A DNA stretch of 32,125 nt, taken from the NCBI GenBank assembly GCA_902800435.1, contig CADCEQ010000031.1:1-32125 (forward strand), read 5' to 3'. Below the pieces are notes generated by a model that made no database searches, had not been told where the DNA came from, and saw only the letters and a list, made by a program, of their open reading frames with translations. The DNA comes from an uncultured Prevotellaceae bacterium. GTDB taxonomy: Bacteria > Bacteroidota > Bacteroidia > Bacteroidales > Bacteroidaceae. This document shows, piece by piece, positions 1-10,252 of the stretch. The first letter of the stretch is position 1. Each line of letters starts with the position of its first letter. The translations under genes were made by a program, and so were the position numbers.

Positions 1-100
1 CGCGTCGCCACGGACACACTTGCTCTTGGCTAACGATTCCCACTATCAGGGCTCGTTCGGGACTTGCACCCTATAGCGTACGCCCATGCTGGGCGTACAC
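1..100 (-). mobile_element. Group II intron, 5' end (class IIC-like), truncated by window edge
   Basis: Read on the minus strand from position 100, the sequence starts GTGTACGCCC and soon carries CTATAGGGTG, AAGTCCCGAAC, GTTAGCC and GTGTCCGTGGCGAC. This order matches domain I of group IIC introns as I remember the Oceanobacillus iheyensis ribozyme (GTGTGCCC, CTATAGGGTG, GTTAGCC, GTGTCCGTGGCGAC). Positions 78-85 and 91-98 form a perfect 8-bp stem (GTACGCCC with GGGCGTAC). The intron boundary at 100/101 lies directly after a terminator hairpin and its short T-run, which is the known target preference of class C introns. The reverse transcriptase ORF and domains V-VI would lie off the left edge, so it is unknown whether the element is full length or active. 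Confidence 0.85.
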
Positions 101-135
101 AAAACAGCCCCCACAGCTTTTCAGCGATGGGGGCT
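101..135 (-). terminator. Intrinsic terminator of the M23/LysM gene, used as intron target
   Basis: AGCCCCCA (106-113) pairs perfectly with TGGGGGCT (128-135), with a possible inner GCT/AGC stem in the loop. On the minus strand the hairpin is followed by GTTTT and then by the intron. It sits 27 bases after the stop codon of the peptidase gene. Confidence 0.85.
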
Positions 136-161
136 TGGCGTAAATATGATATCAAATAAAC

Positions 162-1181
162 TTATGAACAACGTAACACCTGTCCGGGACGGATGTGCAT
201 ATTCTTACCGATACGGTTCATCTTGCAGAGTTGCTCCACGCTGACGCCATAGCGCTGCGAGATGGAGTAGAGAGTGTCGCCGCTCTTCACCTTATGCGTG
301 CGGGCAGCGGCTTTCTTGGCCTGTTCCTTCTTCGACTTCTTGGCTTCTTCACGCTGCTCTTTCTTGCTCTTGCGGCTGTTGTTCAGTGCCAGTTCTTTCT
401 GCTTGGAAGGTTGGGTGGCATTGGGAGCGGCCGTCACGGGATTGGGAGCATCGGCGGGTTTGCCATAGATGCGTGTGGCGCGGTCGGAGTCGCGGTCGTA
501 TGAACTGCGGCGGAAGGTGTAGAAGTCACCCGTAACGTCCTGATTCTTGAAGTCGAACATCAAGGCAGGGTTTAAGGCTACGCCGCAGAGACGAGTCTCG
601 AAGTGTAAGTGTGAGCCCGTGCTTCGTCCGGTATTACCACCGAGACCGATGGGGTCGCCGGCTTTCACCGTCTGGTTCTCTGCCACGAGGTGCTTCGACA
701 TGTGTCCGTAGATGGTCTCCAGACCATTGTTATGGCGAATGACGACGAAATTGCCGTAGCCACCGGCCTCATAGCGCACGACGCGGATCTTGCCGTCGAA
801 GGCAGCGCGGATGGTGTCGCCAATATATACTTTGATGTCCAGTCCCTTATGCATGCGTCCCCAGCGGCGTCCGAAGTTCGATGTAATCAGACGGCTCGGT
901 GTGGGCATGCAGAAATGACGGAGATCGATGCGGAAGGAATCGGGTAGGGCGGTTGCACGGTGAGCATATTTGTTGCTCCATTCGCTGTAGAGCTCTGCTA
1001 CGGCTGCACTGGCCTCTGTCTGCTCGATAAGGTGCAGGGCCATGGTGTCTACTCTTGTTGCGCGGCGGTCGATGGGTGCCTGACGGGCTAACAGGTCTTG
1101 TCCGAACATCGGAGTTGAACTGATTGCCAATACTGCCATTATTGCGATTTTCCTGATCGTCTTCTGAAGTTGCATATCCAA
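162..1181 (-). CDS. M23 family peptidoglycan endopeptidase with C-terminal LysM domain
   Basis: A 339-residue exported cell-wall hydrolase. An N-terminal hydrophobic stretch (about residues 10-27, ending in FGQ) looks like a signal peptide. The M23 (LytM/lysostaphin-type) domain spans about 95-210 and keeps the zinc ligands H111 and D115 (HKGLD), the YGH motif (H160) and HLHFE (H191, H193), so it should be an active zinc peptidase cutting peptide cross-links. A lysine- and glutamate-rich linker (about 258-293) leads to a LysM domain (about 295-338, KVKSGDTLYSISQRYG) that binds glycan chains. M23-LysM proteins in this phylum work in wall remodelling and cell separation. The gene is monocistronic, with its own -7 box about 100 bases upstream and a strong terminator. 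Methionine 3 is an equally possible start. Confidence 0.93.
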   Translation of the reverse strand: MDMQLQKTIRKIAIMAVLAISSTPMFGQDLLARQAPIDRRATRVDTMALHLIEQTEASAAVAELYSEWSNKYAHRATALPDSFRIDLRHFCMPTPSRLITSNFGRRWGRMHKGLDIKVYIGDTIRAAFDGKIRVVRYEAGGYGNFVVIRHNNGLETIYGHMSKHLVAENQTVKAGDPIGLGGNTGRSTGSHLHFETRLCGVALNPALMFDFKNQDVTGDFYTFRRSSYDRDSDRATRIYGKPADAPNPVTAAPNATQPSKQKELALNNSRKSKKEQREEAKKSKKEQAKKAAARTHKVKSGDTLYSISQRYGVSVEQLCKMNRIGKNMHIRPGQVLRCS

Positions 1182-1279
1182 ATTTTAAGTTACTAAAAAA
1201 CTTATTGGTGAGTAGTTTTCACCTTAGTAAAACCGACAAAATGATAAAAAAACAGAATCGGTTTAATCGAAATTCGGTG

Positions 1280-1287
1280 CAAAGGTA
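1280..1287 (-). promoter_or_regulatory. -7 box for the M23/LysM gene
   Basis: The minus strand reads TACCTTTG, an exact match to the Bacteroidota TAnnTTTG element. The predicted leader is about 90 bases. No clear -33 TTTG is seen at the usual 19-21 base distance, so this is the weaker kind of match. Confidence 0.55.
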
Positions 1288-1372
1288 ATAAAAAATCTGC
1301 AACCTTGTTCCATCGTTAACAGATTTTATTCCGTATTTAACAAAATTATTGTGTACGCCAACAATCAGGCAG

Positions 1373-3472
<2,100 letters not shown>

Positions 3473-3500
3473 TACTGATGAAGAGACACTTTGGCTTGTG

Positions 3501-4220
3501 TCAGCCTTGTGCAGCCACGATGGCCTTGGCCACGGTGATGTCGAAAGGTGTCGTGATCTTGATGTTCTCGCGGTTGCCCTCGACGAGTGTGATGGCGTGC
3601 CCCATGGCCTCGACGACAGAGGCATCGTCGGTAAAAGCCTCGCAGTAAGGTTGCCGATAAGCTTGCTTGTGGAGTTGAATGTCGAAGGCTTGCGGTGTCT
3701 GCACCAGCCGGTACTCGTCGCGCGGAACGGTGGTTGAGGCCAGCGAACGGAGATAGTCGCTCCCCGTACTCGCCCCCAATGAACCTTTCTCCAGGTGTCT
3801 GACCGTCTCCACCACGGGAATGACAGGCACGGCAGAACCTGTCGTGCGGGCCGTTTCGTAGCAGTCGGCGATGACACTGACTGACGGGAATGGGCGTACG
3901 CCATCGTGCACACTCACCACCCCCTGCTCCTCGTCGGGCACCAGGCGCAGTCCGTTCACGATGGAATGGAAGCGCGTGGGGCCGCCCTCGGTCACGGCAT
4001 ATTTGACATCGAAGGCATATTCGCAGCAGAGCTGGTTCCAATAGTCGTGCTGCTCGCGTGGCAACACGAGGATGATGTTCAACTCTTGGCTGTAGTTGCG
4101 GAAACGGCGTATGGTACGCATGAGGATGGGTTCTCCACCCACAGGCAGGAACTGCTTGGGAATGTCGCCGCCCATGCGGAGGCCCTTCCCTCCAGCCAGG
4201 ATGATAGCATAGTCAGCCAT
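3501..4220 (-). CDS. ispD: 2-C-methyl-D-erythritol 4-phosphate cytidylyltransferase
   Basis: A 239-residue cytosolic enzyme of the MEP isoprenoid pathway; it couples CTP with methylerythritol phosphate to make CDP-ME. Visible motifs are the nucleotide-binding loop AGGKGLRMG (9-17), PKQF (21-24), HDGVRPF (105-111), QTPQAF (174-179), TDDASVVE (197-204) and EGNRENIKIT (214-223). These are typical of IspD and its relatives TarI/IspDF; there is no fused IspF domain and no teichoic-acid context, so IspD is preferred. It starts 15 bases after the DJ-1 family gene and is followed by recG after 28 bases, so it should be cotranscribed with both. Confidence 0.95.
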   Translation of the reverse strand: MADYAIILAGGKGLRMGGDIPKQFLPVGGEPILMRTIRRFRNYSQELNIILVLPREQHDYWNQLCCEYAFDVKYAVTEGGPTRFHSIVNGLRLVPDEEQGVVSVHDGVRPFPSVSVIADCYETARTTGSAVPVIPVVETVRHLEKGSLGASTGSDYLRSLASTTVPRDEYRLVQTPQAFDIQLHKQAYRQPYCEAFTDDASVVEAMGHAITLVEGNRENIKITTPFDITVAKAIVAAQG

Positions 4221-4235
4221 TGTACAGACCAGACC

Positions 4236-4814
4236 TTACATCATTCTCGACTCCATGAGGTGCAGGTAGCGCATGCCGTCGGCCACTTCACGAGCCTTCT
4301 CTTCGCTCACCAGCATGGCTAGAAGCGAGAAAGCATAGGGCAATGCGGCGGCAGGTCCCTCGCCCGTTGTGATGTTGTGGTCGGTGGTCCACAGGTCAGC
4401 GGTGTAGGTCGCTCCCTTCAGTGTTTTCTCGAAACCAGGATAGCATGTGGCACGACGGCCTTCCACGATACCCAGTCCGCCCAGCACGAGCGGTGCTGCG
4501 CAGATAGCAGAAACCATCTTCCCGGCGGCATTTTGAGCCAGAAGGGCTTTCTTCAGGCCTTCGTGGGCATTGAGGTTCTCGGCTCCTGGCATACCGCCGG
4601 GGAGCATCAGCAGGTCGGCATCCTTCAGTTCGTCTTCCACTTCCTCGAAGAGCACGTCGGTCATCACCACGACACCGTGAGCACTCTCCACCATGTTCGA
4701 CCCCGTGATACTCACGGTTTTGATGTCAACACCACCGCGACGGAGCACGTCGACGGGAATCAGGGCCTCGATGTCCTCGAAGCCGTCAGCCATGAATTGA
4801 TATACTTTTGCCAT
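4236..4814 (-). CDS. DJ-1/PfpI family protein (YajL/ThiJ type)
   Basis: A 192-residue cytosolic protein of the DJ-1 superfamily. The nucleophile-elbow cysteine C105 (SAICAAP) and the supporting glutamate E16 (FEDIEA) are both present, as in DJ-1 and YajL. The family is linked to protection from oxidative or carbonyl stress, and some members are proposed deglycases or chaperones; the exact activity is not settled by sequence. The ATG at 4814 (MAKVYQFMADGFEDIE) is chosen because the fold begins directly there; a 33-codon upstream extension to 4913 has no family-like sequence. It is the first gene of the operon with ispD and recG, 15 bases apart. Confidence 0.9.
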   Translation of the reverse strand: MAKVYQFMADGFEDIEALIPVDVLRRGGVDIKTVSITGSNMVESAHGVVVMTDVLFEEVEDELKDADLLMLPGGMPGAENLNAHEGLKKALLAQNAAGKMVSAICAAPLVLGGLGIVEGRRATCYPGFEKTLKGATYTADLWTTDHNITTGEGPAAALPYAFSLLAMLVSEEKAREVADGMRYLHLMESRMM

Positions 4815-4900
4815 AGTCTTTTTGTTTTGCAGGTCAGTTATGACCCACGTTAGTGTTTCGATAATTAGGTAACGTCCTTGCAAAAGAAGGTTTTCAGGTG

Positions 4901-4908
4901 CAAACTTA
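4901..4908 (-). promoter_or_regulatory. -7 box for the DJ-1 - ispD - recG operon
   Basis: The minus strand reads TAAGTTTG, matching TAnnTTTG. The leader would be about 80 bases. No convincing -33 element is seen. Confidence 0.5.
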
Positions 4909-4984
4909 CGCATTTTTTTTGAATTCTCATCATCCAGCGGGCAAAAAAAATGGAGGATTGCACGTTCAAATGGATTTTTTATAC

Positions 4985-4992
4985 TAACTTTG
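4985..4992 (+). promoter_or_regulatory. -7 box for nadK
   Basis: TAACTTTG matches TAnnTTTG. The predicted transcription start is about 25 bases before the nadK ATG at 5024. It is divergent from the DJ-1 operon promoter about 80 bases away. Confidence 0.6.
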
Positions 4993-5023
4993 CCGTCGGT
5001 ATCAAAGCGAAAGTGTAAAAAGC

Positions 5024-5911
5024 ATGAAGACTCCAGAGAAACTCCGGTTTGCCATCTTCGGAAACATCTACCAGCCGAAGAAGTCTGCTGGGACGCAGAA
5101 AACCCTCTCGTGCCTGGCTGCCAAAGGTGCCGAGGTTCTTGTTGAACGCGGGTTCCACGACTTCCTCGTCCACGGCCAGCGGCTGAAGGTGGATGGTGTG
5201 AAGGTGTTCGACGGCAGCAATTTCGATGCCGACTTCGTCATCTCGATGGGTGGCGACGGTACTTTCCTGCGCTCTGCCCATTTTGTCGGTGGTAAGAACA
5301 TCCCCATCATGGGTGTGAATATGGGGCGTCTAGGCTTCCTTGCCGATGTCAGCGCCGTGACGGTCGAGGCTGCCATCAACTCCCTCTATAGCGGCGACTA
5401 CGAGTTGGAGACGCACGCCGTGATTCAGGTGGAGACCGACGGCCAGCCACTGCAGACCTGTCCGCGGGCCTTGAACGACATCGCCGTGCTGAAACGCGAC
5501 AACGCTTCGATGATCAGCATACGTACCTCGGTGAACGGTGAACACCTCGTCACTTATCAGGCTGACGGTTTGATTGTCAGCACGCCGACGGGTTCCACCG
5601 CCTATTCATTATCGAACGGCGGACCGATTATTGTGCCACAGTCGGGTACGCTCTGCCTCACTGCCGTGGCTCCCCACAGCCTGAACATACGGCCTATCGT
5701 GCTGAAAGACGACTGCCGTATCGAACTCAGTGTGGAAAGCCGTTCGCACCAGTTCCTCATCGCCGTCGACGGACGGTCGGAGAAGTGCGCCGAGGGCACG
5801 CGTCTCACCATCAGCCGCGCCCCTTACGGTATCAGTATCGTTCGCCGCCGTGGTCAAAGCTATTTTGCCACCTTGCGCGAAAAGATGTCGTGGGGACTGG
5901 ATACGCGCTGA
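5024..5911 (+). CDS. nadK: NAD kinase
   Basis: A 295-residue cytosolic enzyme that phosphorylates NAD to NADP with ATP or polyphosphate, setting the NADP(H) pool. Hallmarks are GGDGTFLR (76-83), NMGRLGFLA (99-107), the ALNDI segment (149-153) and the glycine-rich STPTGSTAYS (186-195) followed by GGP. Length is normal for the family. It has its own -7 box 32 bases upstream. The ABC exporter follows after 104 bases on the same strand with no visible -7 box between, so the two may share a transcript; no functional link is evident. Confidence 0.96.
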   Translation: MKTPEKLRFAIFGNIYQPKKSAGTQKTLSCLAAKGAEVLVERGFHDFLVHGQRLKVDGVKVFDGSNFDADFVISMGGDGTFLRSAHFVGGKNIPIMGVNMGRLGFLADVSAVTVEAAINSLYSGDYELETHAVIQVETDGQPLQTCPRALNDIAVLKRDNASMISIRTSVNGEHLVTYQADGLIVSTPTGSTAYSLSNGGPIIVPQSGTLCLTAVAPHSLNIRPIVLKDDCRIELSVESRSHQFLIAVDGRSEKCAEGTRLTISRAPYGISIVRRRGQSYFATLREKMSWGLDTR

Positions 5912-6015
5912 TAAGGAAATTACCAAGGGATGCTCGAAATCCACGATGTCAGTAGCATCTAAGATAGTGTAGACCATCTGGAAGGTCTGTATAAACTGAT
6001 AAAACAAACACGAGG

Positions 6016-7743
6016 ATGACGCTGAAAGAGATTTTCAACAGGCAAGACAGCAAGTACACCGCCAGCCAGATTATGCGCTGGATGTGGAAGGCATGGCGCG
6101 GCAACCAATTGCAGGCCGTGCTCAATGCCCTGCTCGGCCTGATGGGCGTGGCTGTCAGCCTGACGCAGGTATGGGCAGTGAAGCATGCCGTCGATGTGGC
6201 AGCACATACCCTCGGTGACTCTGTACCGAGTTTTATAACGTGGATGGCCGGCTGGTGCCCTGCGATCCTCGGCGTATGGGAGTCTTTGCCGTGGGCCGTG
6301 GCGTTCATGGGCTTCCTCATCCTCTGCAATTTCGCCATCAGCATCAGTGCCATCTGGGTGCGCAACATCCTTGGCATCCGAGCGCAGAACCGTATGCAGC
6401 AGCGCATGCTCGACCGCATCCTACGCTCGGAGTGGCGTGGGCGCGACCGTATGCATAGCGGCGACGTCATCAACCGTCTGGAAAAAGACGTGGGCAGCGT
6501 CATCAGCTTCCTCACGGAAACCATCCCAGGCACCGTTTCGACGCTCGGACTTTTTCTCGGTGCCTTCTTCTATCTGTTCTCCATGGACCGCACACTGCCA
6601 CTGATCATCGTGGCCATGCTGCCTATTTTCATCCTGGTGAGCCGTTTCTACATGCGCCACATGCGCTCGCTCAGCCGGTTGGTGCGCGACAGCGATTCGC
6701 GTGTGCAAAGCGTCTTGCAGGAGACGGTGCAGAACCGCATGCTCATCAAGACGCTGGAAAGCGACTCGCTGATGGTCGACAAACTGGAGAATACACAGAG
6801 CGAACTACGCCATAACGTTGTGAAGCGCACGGCATTCTCGGTGTTGAGCAACCTCATCATGAACTTCGGATTTGCTTTGGGCTATCTGGTCGCCTTCCTC
6901 TGGAGCGCCACCCGTATGTACCACCATACGCTGACGTTCGGTGGCATGACCGCATTCCTGCAGTTGGTGGGCAAGATTGAGGGACCGGCGCGCGGCCTGA
7001 CGAAGCTCGTTCCTGCCTTCGTCGGTGTGTTCACGGCTTCCGAAAGGCTCATGGAATTGGAGGAAGACCCGCTTGAAGAGCAAGGAGAGCCCATCGAGAT
7101 AGGTGCTCCCTGCGGCATCAGGATGGACCATGTGAGCTACGGCTACGAGAGCGATCTGGTGCTCGACGACATGTCGTTCGACTTCGCGCCAGGCACCTGT
7201 ACCGCCGTCCTGGGCGAGACGGGAGCCGGCAAGACCACCATCGTACGTCTGATCCTTGCCCTGCTAAGTCCGCAGAAAGGCCGTATGCTCATCTATAATA
7301 ATAAGGTGACCGATTCGATCACGCCCCGCCACCGCTGTAACTTCGTCTATGTCCCCCAGGGCAACACGCTCCTCAGCGGCACCATCCGCGAGAACCTGCG
7401 GCTGGGACGGTGGACGGCCACCGATCAGGAGATGAAAGACGCGCTCCACCAGGCATGTGCCGATTTCGTGAACGACCTGCCCGACGGCCTCGACACGAAA
7501 TGCAGCGAGAGCGGAGGTGGACTGAGCGAGGGACAAGCCCAGCGCATCGCCATCGCACGTGCCCTGCTGCGCGACCGTGCCGTCATGCTCTTCGACGAGG
7601 CTACCAGTGCCCTCGACCCCGACACCGAGCGCCAGTTGCTTCAGAACATTCTCGCTTCGCACAACCGCACCATCATCTTCATCACTCACAGGCCCGCCGT
7701 CGTCGACTATTGCGACCAGACTCTTCGCATCGACAAACTCTGA
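6016..7743 (+). CDS. ABC exporter, fused membrane and ATPase domains
   Basis: A 575-residue half-transporter. Several hydrophobic segments (about 37-60, 92-115, 170-208, 276-297) make the membrane domain, followed by the ATPase domain with Walker A GETGAGKT (400-407), Q-loop Q448, signature LSEGQ (503-507), Walker B VMLFDE (523-528) and switch H558. All catalytic residues are intact, so it should act as a homodimer or with a partner not in this window. The substrate cannot be told; the family includes lipid, peptide and drug exporters. The ATG at 6016 has GAGG directly before it. The C-terminal ATPase is compact and ends soon after the H-loop. Confidence 0.92.
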   Translation: MTLKEIFNRQDSKYTASQIMRWMWKAWRGNQLQAVLNALLGLMGVAVSLTQVWAVKHAVDVAAHTLGDSVPSFITWMAGWCPAILGVWESLPWAVAFMGFLILCNFAISISAIWVRNILGIRAQNRMQQRMLDRILRSEWRGRDRMHSGDVINRLEKDVGSVISFLTETIPGTVSTLGLFLGAFFYLFSMDRTLPLIIVAMLPIFILVSRFYMRHMRSLSRLVRDSDSRVQSVLQETVQNRMLIKTLESDSLMVDKLENTQSELRHNVVKRTAFSVLSNLIMNFGFALGYLVAFLWSATRMYHHTLTFGGMTAFLQLVGKIEGPARGLTKLVPAFVGVFTASERLMELEEDPLEEQGEPIEIGAPCGIRMDHVSYGYESDLVLDDMSFDFAPGTCTAVLGETGAGKTTIVRLILALLSPQKGRMLIYNNKVTDSITPRHRCNFVYVPQGNTLLSGTIRENLRLGRWTATDQEMKDALHQACADFVNDLPDGLDTKCSESGGGLSEGQAQRIAIARALLRDRAVMLFDEATSALDPDTERQLLQNILASHNRTIIFITHRPAVVDYCDQTLRIDKL

Positions 7744-7745
7744 TG

Positions 7746-7776
7746 TGCAACCGTTTGCATTCTGCAATCGTGCAAA
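7746..7776. promoter_or_regulatory. LacI-family operator-like palindrome upstream of the alpha-amylase
   Basis: TGCAACCGTTTGCA (7746-7759) has TGCAA/TTGCA arms around a central CG, the shape of LacI-family operators. Two more TGCAA half-sites follow at 7763-7767 and 7771-7775. The sites lie about 50-80 bases upstream of the predicted start, beyond the -33 region, a position that suits activation better than simple blocking. The regulator is not in the window. Confidence 0.5.
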
Positions 7777-7813
7777 AACCGACAGCAATGCTGACCGATT
7801 GCGCTTTTTGAAC

Positions 7814-7821
7814 TACCTTTG
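7814..7821 (+). promoter_or_regulatory. -7 box for the alpha-amylase
   Basis: TACCTTTG matches TAnnTTTG. It overlaps the TTG at 7819, which therefore cannot be the start codon. The ATGs at 7837 and 7849 remain possible. Confidence 0.6.
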
Positions 7822-7848
7822 CATCGCGATTCAATCATGTCATTACCT

Positions 7849-9903
7849 ATGGATAAGTTTTCACACAGCAAATTTACCGCATGGCTGAAGACAGTCGTCG
7901 TGCTGTTTCTGCTCTGCTTCGTCGGCGACAGCCAGGGCATCAAGGCCCAGGGATGGCCCGACAACTATGGCGGCGTCATGCTGCAAGGTTTCTACTGGGA
8001 TTCGTTCTCAGCATCACAGTGGGTGAAGCTCGAGGGACAGGCCGACGACCTGGCATCCTCCTTCAGTCTTATATGGATACCGCAGAGTGGAAACTGCGGA
8101 GGCACCTCGATGGGTTACGACGACCTATGGTGGTTCAACAACTACGACAGTTCATTTGGATCGGAGCAGGCGCTGCGCTCGATGATCAGCACCTTCCGCG
8201 ACAAAGGGCTGCTCACCATTGCCGACGTGGTGATCAACCACCGTCGCAACCTCTCCAGCTGGGTCGACTTCCCGAAGGAGACCTACAAGGGAGAGACCTA
8301 CGAGATGCTCTCCACCGACATCTGCCGCAACGATGACAATGGGGCCACGCTGACCTGGGCCACGCAGAACGGCTACCAGCTCAGTGCCAACAACGACACC
8401 GGTGAGGGATGGGGCGGTATGCGCGACCTCGACCACAAGAGCGAGAACGTGCAGCGCATCGTCAAGGCATACCTCGACTTCCTGGTGAACGACCTCGGTT
8501 ATGCCGGTTTCCGCTATGACATGGTGAAGGGTTACAGCCCCTCGTTCACCGCCTCGTACAACCAGAGCGCACAGCCTCAGTTCTCCGTCGGCGAGTGCTG
8601 GGACAGCAACACGGTCATCAGGAACTGGATTGACGGTACCAAGGTCGATGGCGTGCCACAGTCGGCAGCTTTCGACTTCCAGTTCCGCTATAAGATTCGC
8701 GACGCCATCAACAACAACGACTGGTCGCAGCTGAAGAATGTCACCAGCCAGACGTTGGCCGGCATGGACAACTACCGCCGATGGTCTGTCACCTTCGTCG
8801 AGAACCACGACACCGAGCGCCGCGCCAATGCCGAGCAGGATCCTATCCGCCGCGACACGCTTGCTGCCAACGCCTTCATGCTGGCCATGCCGGGCACCCC
8901 CTGCGTCTTCCTGAAGCATTGGCTGTCCTACAAGTCCGAAATCAAGGCGATGATCGATGCTCGCCGTCTGGCTGGAATCACCAATACGAGCACGTATTTC
9001 AATATGAGCAGCAGCAAGGACTGCTACGCCAACGCGGTGAACGTGAACAACGAGGGCCGCCTGATGGTTGTCGTGGGTAAGAATACTGCGAGCTATGTGC
9101 CTTCCAATGCCGAGTGGAAAGAGATTCTCTCGGGTTATCACTATAAATATTATCTCCAGCGCAACATGGAGACCGCGTGGGCAGACCGCTCAACAGGTGT
9201 CTACGACGAGCCGTTCCAAGTGCGGCTGACCGCCGTTTCCTCGTCCGACGATGCCGCTTTGGTATACACCCTCGACGGCTCTGAGCCGACAGTTGGCAGC
9301 CAGCGCGCATCCGATGGTCAGCTGTTGAGCATCGACGGTGACTGCACGCTGAAGGTAGGACTGCTTGTGGGTGGTGCCGTCAAGGGCATCATCAGCCGCC
9401 AATACACTCTCAAGAAGATGGAGAAGCGTGAGATTACCGTCCATGTGAATGCCGACCAGGTGGGATGGACAACGATGAATTTCTGGACGTGGGGCGGCGA
9501 CGACAGTCATGGACCGAAGAACGGCTTATGGCCGGGTGACCGCATCAGCGACACCAAGAGCGTCAACGGCAAGACATGGTTCTTCAAGAGCTTCACGCTG
9601 AACTCCGACGAAGACTTCGTGAACTTCGTCTTCAGCACCGGTTCCGGTTCGCCGCAGACGGTTGATGTGGAGAATGTGCGCGAGGATAAGTTCTTCGAGA
9701 TCCTCAGCGCGAAAGACGGCAGCAAGCACCGCGTGGCCGATGTCACCGTGGAGACGGGCATCAGTCAGCCCGAGCGCGACGCCACCACGCCGTCCAGGGC
9801 TGCCATCTACACCCTCGATGGCCGTCAGGTGCGCCTCGGCACGTCGCTCGACGGTCTTCCCAAGGGCATCTATGTGGTCAATGGCCGCAAGGTTGTCAAG
9901 TAA
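7849..9903 (+). CDS. Secreted GH13 alpha-amylase with starch-binding-like module and C-terminal tail
   Basis: A 684-residue exported enzyme that hydrolyses alpha-1,4-glucans. After a signal peptide (about 1-34) comes a GH13 barrel with all four conserved regions: DVVINH (126-131), GFRYDMV with nucleophile D224, GECWD with acid/base E249, and FVENHD with D321. Next is a segment with YTLDGSEPT, like chitobiase C-terminal-type beta domains, then a region with NFWTWGGDD and GLWPGD that resembles a CBM26-type starch-binding module. The protein ends in a tail with IYTLDGRQV and LPKGIYVVNG, seen in many Prevotella surface enzymes and possibly a sorting signal. I prefer the ATG at 7849 because the one at 7837 would leave a leader of only about 10 bases; both give a plausible signal peptide. 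Confidence 0.92.
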   Translation: MDKFSHSKFTAWLKTVVVLFLLCFVGDSQGIKAQGWPDNYGGVMLQGFYWDSFSASQWVKLEGQADDLASSFSLIWIPQSGNCGGTSMGYDDLWWFNNYDSSFGSEQALRSMISTFRDKGLLTIADVVINHRRNLSSWVDFPKETYKGETYEMLSTDICRNDDNGATLTWATQNGYQLSANNDTGEGWGGMRDLDHKSENVQRIVKAYLDFLVNDLGYAGFRYDMVKGYSPSFTASYNQSAQPQFSVGECWDSNTVIRNWIDGTKVDGVPQSAAFDFQFRYKIRDAINNNDWSQLKNVTSQTLAGMDNYRRWSVTFVENHDTERRANAEQDPIRRDTLAANAFMLAMPGTPCVFLKHWLSYKSEIKAMIDARRLAGITNTSTYFNMSSSKDCYANAVNVNNEGRLMVVVGKNTASYVPSNAEWKEILSGYHYKYYLQRNMETAWADRSTGVYDEPFQVRLTAVSSSDDAALVYTLDGSEPTVGSQRASDGQLLSIDGDCTLKVGLLVGGAVKGIISRQYTLKKMEKREITVHVNADQVGWTTMNFWTWGGDDSHGPKNGLWPGDRISDTKSVNGKTWFFKSFTLNSDEDFVNFVFSTGSGSPQTVDVENVREDKFFEILSAKDGSKHRVADVTVETGISQPERDATTPSRAAIYTLDGRQVRLGTSLDGLPKGIYVVNGRKVVK

Positions 9904-9933
9904 AAACTCTGTATTAAACCTTTTCATAAGCCG

Positions 9934-9968
9934 GCTCGGCATCCTGTCATGGGGTGTCGGGCCTTTTT
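9934..9968 (+). terminator. Intrinsic terminator of the alpha-amylase gene
   Basis: GCTCGGCATCC (9934-9944) pairs with GGGTGTCGGGC (9952-9962) with three G-U pairs and a 7-base loop, followed by CTTTTT. It lies 30 bases after the stop codon. Confidence 0.75.
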
Positions 9969-10219
9969 CTTGTGCGCTGTCAGAAGATGTTCCCCGGGTG
10001 CTTGCTTGCCGATGCGCACTTTCTTTGTGGATATGAGGACGGTCATCGTTGTCTCTCTGTGACTTTTTTCCCCGTTTTTCAAAAAAAAATCTTTATTTGT
10101 GTAGTTTTCCATGGTATGTATGCGTCAAACGATTGTTCATGAATGAATCATAGCACGACAGATGGTATAAAAAACATTAATAAACACAACCGACTGCAAC
10201 GAAAAGGCAGGAAAAACCT
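9969..10219. other. Intergenic stretch between amylase terminator and M16 promoter
   Basis: About 250 bases with homopolymer-rich segments (T and A runs near 10066-10090) and no ORF with family-like sequence. I see no tRNA, convincing hairpin or repeat here. Confidence 0.5.
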
Positions 10220-10227
10220 TACCTTTG
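10220..10227 (+). promoter_or_regulatory. -7 box for the M16 peptidase
   Basis: TACCTTTG matches TAnnTTTG; the leader to the ATG at 10253 would be about 20 bases. No clear -33 TTTG is seen. Confidence 0.6.
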
Positions 10228-10252
10228 TAGCAGTTATTTAAATCATCCTTTT

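Noticed and set aside
3473..3913. 147-codon N-terminal extension of RecG
   Set aside because: It overlaps ispD in another frame and has no family similarity; the wedge domain begins at the ATG at 3472.
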